Source: JBIOHJ01 sp044448905
Lineage (GTDB): Bacteria; Bacteroidota; Bacteroidia; AKYH767-A; OLB10
Direction: 5' to 3'
Assembly (NCBI GenBank): GCA_044448905.1
Contig: JBIOHJ010000057.1
Location: forward strand, 1 to 20,537
Length of the DNA: 20,537 bases
The position numbers and the translations under genes were made by a program. Within the stretch, counting starts at the first letter, position 1. Every line of letters starts with the position of its first letter. Shown here one piece after another: positions 12,145 to 19,566 of the stretch. Under the pieces are notes generated by a model that saw only the letters and a program-made list of their open reading frames with translations, had not been told where the DNA came from and ran no database searches.

Positions 12145-14373
12145 TTATTTTGCCTTTACCATTTTTTTGCTGTCAATTACTTTTCCATCAACTACTAACG
12201 TGTAGGTATAAATTCCGTTGCTGAGCTTGCTGCCGAATACTTGTAGCTCGCCTGCACCTTTTTCGTTAATTTTATAGGTATTAATTTGATTGCCGCTGTT
12301 ATTGTAAAAATAAATTACAGCATCGTTGAAATCTTCGGGTATGCTCCAGCGTATCATGGTGCTTTCGCTGAACGGGTTTGGATCGTTTTGAAGTAACTGA
12401 AGTGATTTTAAATTTTCCAATTCAATGCTGCCGGTGTTTGAGGTGGGATTTTGATTACGGGGAGTGGTGCTCATTTGCTGTTCTAACGAACTAATTTTTG
12501 CTCCCTGGTCATTAATAACTGCAAGCATAAGCGGAATAAGACCCGTGTAATTTACTGCCTTGAATGTTAGTTCGGGATGGATTTCATCACCAACTGAATC
12601 AATCATTGCAGGAGTCGTAATTGTTCTGACCAAGCCAGGTAAAACCGCCTCTACATCTTCAGCCATCAATCCATATTGCAAACCGGTGGGAAGATTTAAT
12701 TGCGGGTTGTCAATTTGGTTAAAATCGTAGGTCTGTGGTGGTAAGTCGCCTAATATATCAGCTGCAATGCCTGACTGCAAGGGCTGAATATTATTTTTAA
12801 GAAATGCATCGGATGGAGAAAATGTACCGGCAGCATAAATATTTCCATTAAAGAACCCTGAACCGAAAGAGGTAGGACACCCTGCACAAGCTATGCTATT
12901 CACATACAAAAGGAATTGATCTGTTGAAGCAGTTGTCGGGTTAGGATATCCAATACCAACCCGTACTTGATTAAATCCGCCAGATGCTGACGATCCTAAC
13001 ACCATACAGTCGCTGCAATTTACCTGGCTGTTAGCGCCAACAGCAGTTGCATTATCAAGGTTGCTTGCTGTTACTTCATCCGCATTATAGCCTAAAAAGG
13101 TACACTTAGTATATGTTCCTCCTAAGTTTCCTTCGTCACCTGCTAAAGCACCTAATGCGGTATTTTGAATACCGGTGGTATTATAAAACAGTGTATTATT
13201 TCCCATAGCAGTATTATTTTCGCCCGAAGTATTTTGGCGCAATGACAGGTTGCCGATTGCAATATTATTGGTATCGTTATTATCGCCAAGCGCGCTGGTA
13301 CCAATGGCTATGTTCTGATAGCCTGTTGTATTATCCTGTAGTGTAGAATAACCAATAGCAATGTTGTTATTCCCTGTTGTATTTACAAGCGCAGAATGAC
13401 CAATTGCGGTGTTGGAAGAGCCTGTTATATTTGTGGTAAGCGCGTTGTAGCCTACAGCAATATTATTACTTCCGCTTGTAGTGGCCTGCCCGGCATTTGC
13501 ACCAACAAATGTGGAATTGTTATCTGCTGAAATGACGGCACCTGCATTATTACCCACGCATATATTTGTTGGACCAAATGGCATGGCAAGAGCTTCGTTA
13601 GTATTAATACGGTAAACTTGAGAATACGAACCAACACCTACATTAATATCACCACCGCCAACTTCAAGTTTATAATCAGGGGTTGCTTCACCAATCCCAA
13701 CATTGCCATCATTTTTTATCCGCATGCGTTCTGCTATGCTGCCACTAATATTCGTGTAAAATAAAATATGAACCCCTGTTTCCTGCTGCCGCAGTTCGGC
13801 ATCACCACCTGAGGCTATTCCAATTTTAAAACCATCGGTATTTGCCGAATTCCCGGTTGTATTATTAGTGAACTGATGAAAGGTTTCATTAGTAGCATCC
13901 TGGTGCAATAATGACCTTGCCGTTGTGATACCAATTCCAACTTCACCTGACGACCTTATGCGCATTCTCTCTGAGTTGTTAGTATAAAATAGAATAGCAT
14001 TGCCATCTTTATGCCTTAACAAAGCATTGCCTGTAGAACCATCAACTCCTACAAAGAAATTGTTTGTAGTATTGCTGTTGGCGTACTCGGTAAACACATC
14101 GCTGGCGCTGGTGCTTTTTAAATGAAGCAAACTGGAGGGTGATGTAGTGCCGATGCCTACGTTGCCCCCACCCGCGACTGTCATTCGCTCAGTAGAATTT
14201 GTTTTTATTGCTAAGCGGACATTATCTATGGTACCTAGAAAATCTGTTGGTGGATTTGTGCCATTGTTTCCTCCCAGAGCCCATTGCGCCTGTGCAATTG
14301 ATACCTGGAAAATTTGTGTTAAACAAACAAAGAAGAATAATATCGTAATTTTAATTTTGATTGAAGCTTTCAT
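12145..14373 (-). CDS. T9SS-secreted protein with YadA-like repeats and S74 chaperone domain
   Basis: The product is 742 residues: signal peptide (1-29, ending SIAQA); tail-fibre-like segments with GNVGIGTTSPSSLLHL and ERMRI patterns (about 60-235); seven head-type repeats of 16-17 residues (NTAIGHSAL, NIAIGTSAL, NTALGALAG; glycines near 308, 325, 341, 358, 374, 391, 408); an S74 intramolecular chaperone of endosialidase type (about 519-634: SDAFLKNNIQPLQ, YGLMAEDVEAVLPGLV, VNYTGLIPLMLAVI, then a coiled segment); and a T9SS type A sorting domain (about 657-742: LLQNDPNPFSESTMIRWSIP, GIYTYTLVVDGKVIDSKK). S74 domains trimerise fibres and usually cleave themselves off. The predicted role is a surface fibre or adhesin (inference). 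It follows the jelly-roll gene by 19 bp. Confidence 0.92.
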   Translation of the reverse strand: MKASIKIKITILFFFVCLTQIFQVSIAQAQWALGGNNGTNPPTDFLGTIDNVRLAIKTNSTERMTVAGGGNVGIGTTSPSSLLHLKSTSASDVFTEYANSNTTNNFFVGVDGSTGNALLRHKDGNAILFYTNNSERMRIRSSGEVGIGITTARSLLHQDATNETFHQFTNNTTGNSANTDGFKIGIASGGDAELRQQETGVHILFYTNISGSIAERMRIKNDGNVGIGEATPDYKLEVGGGDINVGVGSYSQVYRINTNEALAMPFGPTNICVGNNAGAVISADNNSTFVGANAGQATTSGSNNIAVGYNALTTNITGSSNTAIGHSALVNTTGNNNIAIGYSTLQDNTTGYQNIAIGTSALGDNNDTNNIAIGNLSLRQNTSGENNTAMGNNTLFYNTTGIQNTALGALAGDEGNLGGTYTKCTFLGYNADEVTASNLDNATAVGANSQVNCSDCMVLGSSASGGFNQVRVGIGYPNPTTASTDQFLLYVNSIACAGCPTSFGSGFFNGNIYAAGTFSPSDAFLKNNIQPLQSGIAADILGDLPPQTYDFNQIDNPQLNLPTGLQYGLMAEDVEAVLPGLVRTITTPAMIDSVGDEIHPELTFKAVNYTGLIPLMLAVINDQGAKISSLEQQMSTTPRNQNPTSNTGSIELENLKSLQLLQNDPNPFSESTMIRWSIPEDFNDAVIYFYNNSGNQINTYKINEKGAGELQVFGSKLSNGIYTYTLVVDGKVIDSKKMVKAK

Positions 14374-14392
14374 TTTTTTAGAATTTTAATTG

Positions 14393-15343
14393 TTAGAATT
14401 TTGAGAACTTCCTTGTTATGCAGGAGTTTTTTGTAAAAATCTCCAGTACATAGAAACCACTCTTAATTCCTGAACAATCAACAGATGCCAGATATTTGCC
14501 GGGTTGAAAATCTGATTCTGAAACAAAACGTCCTGCGACATCAAAAACATTGATTTTTGTTATCAAATCTTTATATGATTGTACATAAACCCAATGAGTA
14601 ATCGGATTTGGAAAAACAGAAAACTGATACAATCTGATATCCCGAACAATTCCAGTAGTGGAATCCTCCTTTACACTTACGTCATCAATATATACATAAG
14701 CGGTATTGTAGTTCCAGAAAAATCCGGTATCGGATACTATATTAGTTGCAGAGTTTAGTAAAAAATTTCCAATTGTGCAGTATTTTTCGCCACCTGCTGC
14801 GATGAAGCTGCCGGTAATCTGAATCCAATTTAAAGTATCATGTATATAATTGAACGGCTGATTGTAAACCTGAGGCAGGTAGGATAAATTGCCATAGGAT
14901 GTATAATCCGTTACTGAATCGAGGGAAAAATAAGCGCCAAAAGCATCGGAAGAATATTTTGCATTGTTTGAACGTGAAACATAAAACTCTACTGTATAGC
15001 TGTGACCTGCCAGCAAAGAATCGTTTAATTTCACTTCAATATATTCTCTTGTTATTGAGGAATCTCGGAAAGTGATTACACCACAATAAGCTAACCCGGT
15101 ATGTGGCAACTGGTATCCGTTCGGATTATTCAGGGATGAATAACCACAAATTGGATAGGCGCTGTAATAATCAGGCGTACTCAATGTCGGATTAAACCAA
15201 TGCATTGCCGCTTCAGGTTTATAAGTATTAGCCGCGCAATTAATAGTATCTTCAAAACCAGGATTGGGTACAAGATTTAACTGGGCAAACAGGCATCTGT
15301 TGAATTGTAAAAGAATAAGAGCAAGGAATGATGATTTCATCAT
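14393..15343 (-). CDS. T9SS-secreted protein with N-terminal jelly-roll-like domain
   Basis: The product is 316 residues. Signal peptide ends near CLFAQ (residue 21). The mature start NLVPNPGFEDTINC is a pattern common at the head of Bacteroidota secreted proteins with a galactose-binding-like jelly roll. The middle holds beta strands (SYTVEFYVSRSNN, WIQITGSFIAAGGEKY) and ends in AYVYIDDVSV, the typical last strand of such carbohydrate-binding-like domains. Residues about 238-316 are a T9SS type A sorting domain (FSVFPNPITHWVYV, INVFDVAGRFV, GFYVLEIFTKN). Secretion through T9SS and surface attachment are therefore likely; the ligand is unknown. MMK allows a start one codon later. It is the first gene of a two-gene unit with the S74 protein, 19 bp apart. 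Confidence 0.88.
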   Translation of the reverse strand: MMKSSFLALILLQFNRCLFAQLNLVPNPGFEDTINCAANTYKPEAAMHWFNPTLSTPDYYSAYPICGYSSLNNPNGYQLPHTGLAYCGVITFRDSSITREYIEVKLNDSLLAGHSYTVEFYVSRSNNAKYSSDAFGAYFSLDSVTDYTSYGNLSYLPQVYNQPFNYIHDTLNWIQITGSFIAAGGEKYCTIGNFLLNSATNIVSDTGFFWNYNTAYVYIDDVSVKEDSTTGIVRDIRLYQFSVFPNPITHWVYVQSYKDLITKINVFDVAGRFVSESDFQPGKYLASVDCSGIKSGFYVLEIFTKNSCITRKFSKF

Positions 15344-15721
15344 TTTATTTTTTTTAAATAATTTTCAGAATATAAAAATACACAATAAATAAAATACTTT
15401 TACAATACAAGCGTAAAACTTATTGTTGGTATTACCCCCTGTTTTTAAATGAAGGAGGGTTGCGGAAGGGGCTGCCTGGTTAATAAAAACGACAGCCCGG
15501 CACGCAGCCACAACTAAAAACGGTTTTAAAACCGCGAAAAAGCAAAGGAGTAAAATAAATATAAGCTGCTTTACTGTTTTTAAATACGAAAAGCATTTGC
15601 AGCTTTAATATAGAAAAAAAAACAATAAAAATAATAAGTAATAAAAGATATAGCATGAGGGTTAGTAAGGTTTAGTTGTGTAAAAGTACAACGGGAAAAA
15701 GCGTTTGTCAATACCCAATAT
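15344..15721. other. Non-coding gap with short palindromes
   Basis: The gap between the HTH gene and the jelly-roll gene (both minus strand) has no credible ORF. On the minus strand TACGCTTG (15408-15415) is a weak -7-like box for the jelly-roll gene. Inverted repeats include AAGCTGC (15563-15569) with GCAGCTT (15599-15605), and a perfect palindrome at 15521-15534. Confidence 0.55.
15516..15534 (-). terminator. Possible terminator for the HTH gene
   Basis: CGGTTTTAAAACCG (15521-15534) is a perfect palindrome, and on the minus strand it is followed by TTTTTAG. It is about 220 bp beyond the HTH stop, so it may instead be an operator-like site. Confidence 0.3.
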
Positions 15722-15777
15722 CTGCTAATAGAAAACTACTAATAGTAAACTATTAGCAGAAAACTGCTAAGGGAAAA
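15722..15777. repeat. 14-bp (2x7) tandem repeat over the 3' end of the HTH gene
   Basis: Four 14-bp units of exact length: CTGCTAATAGAAAA, CTACTAATAGTAAA, CTATTAGCAGAAAA, CTGCTAAGGGAAAA. Each splits into two 7-mers (CTGCTAA-like and TAGAAAA-like). The minus-strand HTH gene stops inside it (15753-15755), so its last seven or so residues are repeat-encoded. Confidence 0.88.
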
Positions 15778-16016
15778 TCTTCAAAAAAGAAAAAAGATAA
15801 AATAGCTGATAACAATTTGTCGGGGTTATCCCTTGCCCACAAAGCCAATTGCGCCATACTATGCGTATTGGTTTTAGGATGTATGTTTTTGAGATGCGTG
15901 TTGAGAGTGCTTTCTTTAATTTTTAATTCATCGGTAATTTCCTTGTGCGTTTTACCTTTTCCAACCAGATTCACAATTTCTTTTTCGCGTTTCGTAAGTT
16001 CATTGGGGTTTTTCAT
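15753..16016 (-). CDS. LuxR/GerE-type helix-turn-helix protein without a sensor domain
   Basis: The product is 87 residues. Residues about 5-62 form a GerE helix-turn-helix: NELTKREKEIVNLVGKGKTH, then KEITDELKIKESTLNTHLKN and HSMAQLALWA. The LTxREKEIVxLVxxGKxxKEIxxxL pattern is diagnostic, so DNA binding is expected. There is no receiver, PAS or autoinducer domain, unlike most LuxR-type regulators, so it is either a stand-alone regulator or the remnant of a longer gene; no upstream receiver remnant is seen in 16017-16349. The tail SFFFFEDFPLAVFC is not part of the fold; its end is encoded by a 7/14-bp repeat that supplies the stop. It is divergent from the peptide transporter across 333 bp, so it could control that gene, but nothing proves it. 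Confidence 0.75.
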   Translation of the reverse strand: MKNPNELTKREKEIVNLVGKGKTHKEITDELKIKESTLNTHLKNIHPKTNTHSMAQLALWARDNPDKLLSAILSFFFFEDFPLAVFC

Positions 16017-16349
16017 GATTAAAATACTTTACGGGGTTAATTAGCGCACACGTATTCACGATACAAAATTGAAAATTGGTTTTCGGATAGAAAAATCAAA
16101 GTATAGTGTTTGGTAACACCGGTTTTTGAAGGGTATTTTCTAAGACTTTCTTCTATACCATTAAAAATTAATGCTTTGAAAATTTAAAAATGGAAAAAAA
16201 TGACTGAAATGTAACACATGGTAACAAGAACAATGTAAACTTGTGGTGACTGCCCTGTGCATGCTGGTTCCTATTGCATTAAAATGTCATTTCGTTTTTC
16301 AAAATCAAAAATGCTGTACATTAGCGCACCCTAACATTAAAAACAACTT
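16017..16349. other. Divergent intergenic region between HTH and transporter genes
   Basis: No gene is seen. The region is AT-rich and should hold promoters for both flanking genes. It contains three GTAACA motifs in the same orientation: GGTAACAC (16112-16119), TGTAACAC (16210-16217) and GGTAACAA (16220-16227), the last two 10 bp apart, which is one helical turn and suits a protein-binding site. Confidence 0.5.
16317..16324 (+). promoter_or_regulatory. Candidate -7 box of the peptide transporter gene
   Basis: TACATTAG matches TAnnTTTG at seven of eight positions and lies 25 bp before the ATG at 16350. A T-rich stretch (TTTCGTTTTTC) occupies the -33 area without an exact TTTG. Confidence 0.3.
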
Positions 16350-18002
16350 ATGACACAAACAGCAACTTCGCATCCTAAAGGATTGTATGTACTGTTCACC
16401 ACCGAAATGTGGGAACGCTTTAATTTTTACGGCATGCGCGCCATCCTTACCTTGTTTATGGTAAACGCGCTCAGGTTTTCGGAAGCCGAAGCCTCGGTAA
16501 TTTATGGCGGCTTCCTTGGCTTATGCTACCTTACCCCAATGCTCGGAGGTTTTATATCGGACCGTTTTTGGGGAAACCGCAAGTGCATTTTGTTTGGTGG
16601 AACCACCATGGCAATAGGGCAGCTATTGTTGTTTACCTGCGCCAATTTTTACGATACCGATGTGGAGCTCGCGAAAAAAATAATGTGGGTTGCGCTCGGA
16701 GTTTTAATTTTAGGAAACGGTTTTTTTAAGCCTAATATTTCCTCGATGGTCGGTTCGCTTTACCCGAAAGGCGATAACCGGCTCGACTCGGCTTTTACTA
16801 TTTTTTACCTCGGTATTAACCTCGGTGCGTTTATCGGGATAACCATTTGCCCCCTGCTTGGCGATGTGAAGCTTGATGACGGCACACGGGTAGTATCAGC
16901 GTTTAAATGGGGCTTCCTCGCTGCCGGTGCTGCCATGCTGCTCGGAACAATTGTGTTTTTATTATTGAAAGATAAATATGTTACCACACCCGATGGCAAA
17001 GCGCTTGGCGGAAGGCCAAACGCGAGGTTAGACAGCGATCACGAAAAATCGAAGTTCAGCCAAACGTCAATTGTTACCGCGCTGGCTGCGCTGGTGGCTT
17101 TGTTTTTTATTTTCCTGAAAGGTGTTGGTGTAAATCCTATTTACTCATTCATATACAGCAGCGGCTTAACGCTTGCGGGATTTATTCTTTCGGATAAATC
17201 GCTTACCAAAGTTGAACGCGACCGCATTATTGTATTGTACTTTGTCGCCTTCTTTGTAATTTTCTTCTGGGCATGTTTTGAGCAGGCAGGCTCATCGCTC
17301 ACATTTATTGCCGATAACCAAACCGACACGCATATTTTTGGCTGGCAAATGCCACCGAGCTTAGTGCAAAACGCGAATTCGTTATTCATTATCCTTTTTG
17401 CTTTTCCGTTCAGCTGGCTGTGGATTAAAATGGCGAAGCGCAATATCGAGCCTACTTCGCCTTTCAAGCAAGGCATCGGCTTGCTGCTGATCGCGCTTGG
17501 ATTTTTAATTATCGCATTTGCCGTGAAAGGAATTGCAAACGACAGCAAGATAAATGTAATGTGGCTGGTGGTGCTTTACCTGCTGCACACGATTGGCGAA
17601 TTGTGTTTGTCGCCTATTGGGCTGTCTCTGGTTTCAAAATTAGCGCCCATGCGCTTTGCCTCGCTGCTGATGGGGGTATGGTTCCTGTCTAACGCTTCGG
17701 GTTATGCGCTTGCCGGAACTTTAGGGGCGCTCCTCCCTCCTACCGGTGATAAATATATTAAAGCCGAAGAGATGGGGATTGATTTAAAAGGCGTGCTCGA
17801 TAAATCCATCACGTTAGAAGACGCGAAAATGCAAATGCTGACGGATGCAAATATCCCGACCGAGTACCCTGTTTTTGCCGGGTTCGCCATTCATAATTTG
17901 TTTGAATTTTTTATGGTGTTTGTAATTCTTCCCGGTTCGGCAGGAATTATTCTGCTGCTGTTAACAGGATGGCTCAAGAAGATGATGCATGGGGTAAGGT
18001 AG
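16350..18002 (+). CDS. POT-family proton-coupled di/tripeptide transporter
   Basis: The product is 550 residues and strongly hydrophobic, consistent with a 12-14 helix inner-membrane transporter of the POT/PTR2 branch of the major facilitator superfamily, which imports di- and tripeptides with protons. The signature ExxERFxFYG is present at residues 19-28 (EMWERFNFYG). Other family patterns: LGGFISDRFWGNRKCI, LGNGFFKPNISSMVGSLY, DSAFTIFYLGINLGAF, FWACFEQAGSSLTFIADNQT, TIGELCLSPIGLSLVSKLAP and GVWFLSNASGYALAG. The start Met is followed by a short cytoplasmic end before helix 1, as expected. It is a single-gene unit, divergent from the HTH gene and convergent with the thioredoxin gene. Nearest named relatives would be DtpT-like proteins; I give no symbol because the subgroup is not certain. 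Confidence 0.95.
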   Translation: MTQTATSHPKGLYVLFTTEMWERFNFYGMRAILTLFMVNALRFSEAEASVIYGGFLGLCYLTPMLGGFISDRFWGNRKCILFGGTTMAIGQLLLFTCANFYDTDVELAKKIMWVALGVLILGNGFFKPNISSMVGSLYPKGDNRLDSAFTIFYLGINLGAFIGITICPLLGDVKLDDGTRVVSAFKWGFLAAGAAMLLGTIVFLLLKDKYVTTPDGKALGGRPNARLDSDHEKSKFSQTSIVTALAALVALFFIFLKGVGVNPIYSFIYSSGLTLAGFILSDKSLTKVERDRIIVLYFVAFFVIFFWACFEQAGSSLTFIADNQTDTHIFGWQMPPSLVQNANSLFIILFAFPFSWLWIKMAKRNIEPTSPFKQGIGLLLIALGFLIIAFAVKGIANDSKINVMWLVVLYLLHTIGELCLSPIGLSLVSKLAPMRFASLLMGVWFLSNASGYALAGTLGALLPPTGDKYIKAEEMGIDLKGVLDKSITLEDAKMQMLTDANIPTEYPVFAGFAIHNLFEFFMVFVILPGSAGIILLLLTGWLKKMMHGVR

Positions 18003-18022
18003 CTTGCGGAAAAGATAATTCA

Positions 18023-18046
18023 ACGCAAAGGCGCGGAGACGCAAAG
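18023..18046. repeat. Short 8-bp tandem repeat (ACGCAAAG)
   Basis: Three 8-bp units: ACGCAAAG, GCGCGGAG, ACGCAAAG, in the 81-bp gap between two convergent genes. No rho-independent terminator is visible in this gap. The period of 8 sets it apart from the 7-bp arrays. Confidence 0.6.
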
Positions 18047-18083
18047 CTCAGCAATGAAATATTTGTATTGCGGATGGACTAAA

Positions 18084-19508
18084 TTAATGCTTAGCTAACT
18101 CATCGAGCTTACGCTGCAGCACATCGCCAAGTGTTGCCACATCAATCCGTTTTGCAACAATGGTTTTGTTTTCATCGAGAAGAAAAATCTGCGGGGTGCT
18201 GATGAGGTCATACTCATGCCGGAAATTATTCTGAAGCTTTAAATCGGCAACATTAATCCAGTTGAGGTTATGCTCACGGATAAATTTTTTCCATTTATCT
18301 TCTTCCACTTCATTATCCACGGCATAAACCTCCACTCCTTTTGACTTCACTTTATCGTACAGTTCTTTAAGCTTAGGCATTTCTTTCTGACAATGCCCGC
18401 AATCGGGATCCCAAAAGATAAGGACTGTAAATGGTTTTTTAATGTTATATAACGCCTGGTAGGTGCCTGCTGTATCCAGCAGAACAAGGTTGCGAACTTT
18501 TTTGCCGATTAAAATAGGTTTTAATGTTTTGGCGCGGTCTGCAATTTTGTATAACGTGGTGGAGTCAGCCCAGTATGCCTGGTCTTTGGTGTAATAATTT
18601 TCAGCCATGTGAACAAACACAGCATCCATACCCATGATGGTTGAAGTTTCATATTGGTTGGTAATCCACCATACAATAAATTTAAAAACTTCGGGGCTCG
18701 GTCTTGATAGCTTCACAAGATAATCAGCCGCCTCATTTATCGAATCAGGCATCTGGACTGTTAGCTTTTTAACGTACTGTTCAATCTTGGGAAAAAGCAC
18801 CGGTGTGCGAAGCATACGTTCATCAGTCAAATCAAGGTTATCAAAAAAATGAGCTTTGTAATAACGGAACTGTCCAACGGAATCAATGCTGCCATCGGGG
18901 TTCTTCATTGGCGGATCGGGCATTTCCACATCCTTCGAAGTCTTAAAAACTTTAGTCATGAAAGCATCGGGATTATCTTCCATAAATTTTAATTTCATTC
19001 CAACCACTTCCTTGTTTATCTCTTCAATTTTCTTTTGAGCCTTTTCGCGCTCCTCTTTATTATCTTTATTTTTATCATACTCGGCTCTCAAAGGTTCTAT
19101 AGCAGCCGATTTCTCATTAATAAATTTGATATAATTAAAAAATAATTCATTATCTCTTGAACCTGTCACCTTCATGTGCTTAACCAGGTCAGCGGTATCG
19201 GTTTCGAGCGAAAAATTTTGCTCTTTGTCAATAATAAATTCAAAATATTTCTTATTGGGAAGTACAAAAAGATATATGCCGCCCGGCAGCTTTTCTTTTG
19301 CTTTAAAAACAACAGTGCCTTTCGCATCGGCTAAAGCCGAATCTTTAAGGTATTGCTTGTCGCCATAATAATTAGCGAGGCGGCAAAGTGAGTCTTTGGG
19401 TACGCCTTTAACAGTAATTTTCAGGTTAAAAGCATTTTGCGAATAACCAAGGTTAGAAAAAAACAGAATTACCGCAGTGCTGAAAATTTTAATCGTGTTT
19501 ATTTTCAT
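18084..19508 (-). CDS. Exported TlpA-like thioredoxin-fold protein with DUF4369-like N-terminal domain
   Basis: The product is 474 residues with a signal peptide (cleavage near GYSQ, residue 24), so it acts in the periplasm. Residues about 26-125 are a beta-rich DUF4369-like domain (FNLKITVKGVPKDSLCRLAN, GTVVFKAKEKLPGGIYLFVL). A helical middle (about 130-340) resembles the DUF5106-type linker of these proteins. Residues about 335-474 are a thioredoxin fold of the AhpC-TSA/TlpA type with active site CGHC (Cys370, Cys373) in FWDPDCGHCQKEMPKL and the cis-proline in STPQIFL (Pro439). The role is thiol-disulfide exchange in the envelope, probably reducing or oxidising other exported proteins; the partner is unknown. 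A -7 box at 19531-19538 gives it its own promoter. Confidence 0.9.
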   Translation of the reverse strand: MKINTIKIFSTAVILFFSNLGYSQNAFNLKITVKGVPKDSLCRLANYYGDKQYLKDSALADAKGTVVFKAKEKLPGGIYLFVLPNKKYFEFIIDKEQNFSLETDTADLVKHMKVTGSRDNELFFNYIKFINEKSAAIEPLRAEYDKNKDNKEEREKAQKKIEEINKEVVGMKLKFMEDNPDAFMTKVFKTSKDVEMPDPPMKNPDGSIDSVGQFRYYKAHFFDNLDLTDERMLRTPVLFPKIEQYVKKLTVQMPDSINEAADYLVKLSRPSPEVFKFIVWWITNQYETSTIMGMDAVFVHMAENYYTKDQAYWADSTTLYKIADRAKTLKPILIGKKVRNLVLLDTAGTYQALYNIKKPFTVLIFWDPDCGHCQKEMPKLKELYDKVKSKGVEVYAVDNEVEEDKWKKFIREHNLNWINVADLKLQNNFRHEYDLISTPQIFLLDENKTIVAKRIDVATLGDVLQRKLDELAKH

Positions 19509-19530
19509 AAAGCTTGTGATATGAAGTCGG

Positions 19531-19538
19531 CAAAAATA
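19531..19538 (-). promoter_or_regulatory. Candidate -7 box of the thioredoxin-fold gene
   Basis: On the minus strand TATTTTTG matches TAnnTTTG exactly. Transcription would start near 19524, about 16 nt before the ATG at 19508. No clear TTTG lies 19-21 bp upstream. Confidence 0.42.
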
Positions 19539-19566
19539 ACAATTAGAGCTGTGAAGATTTTATGAA

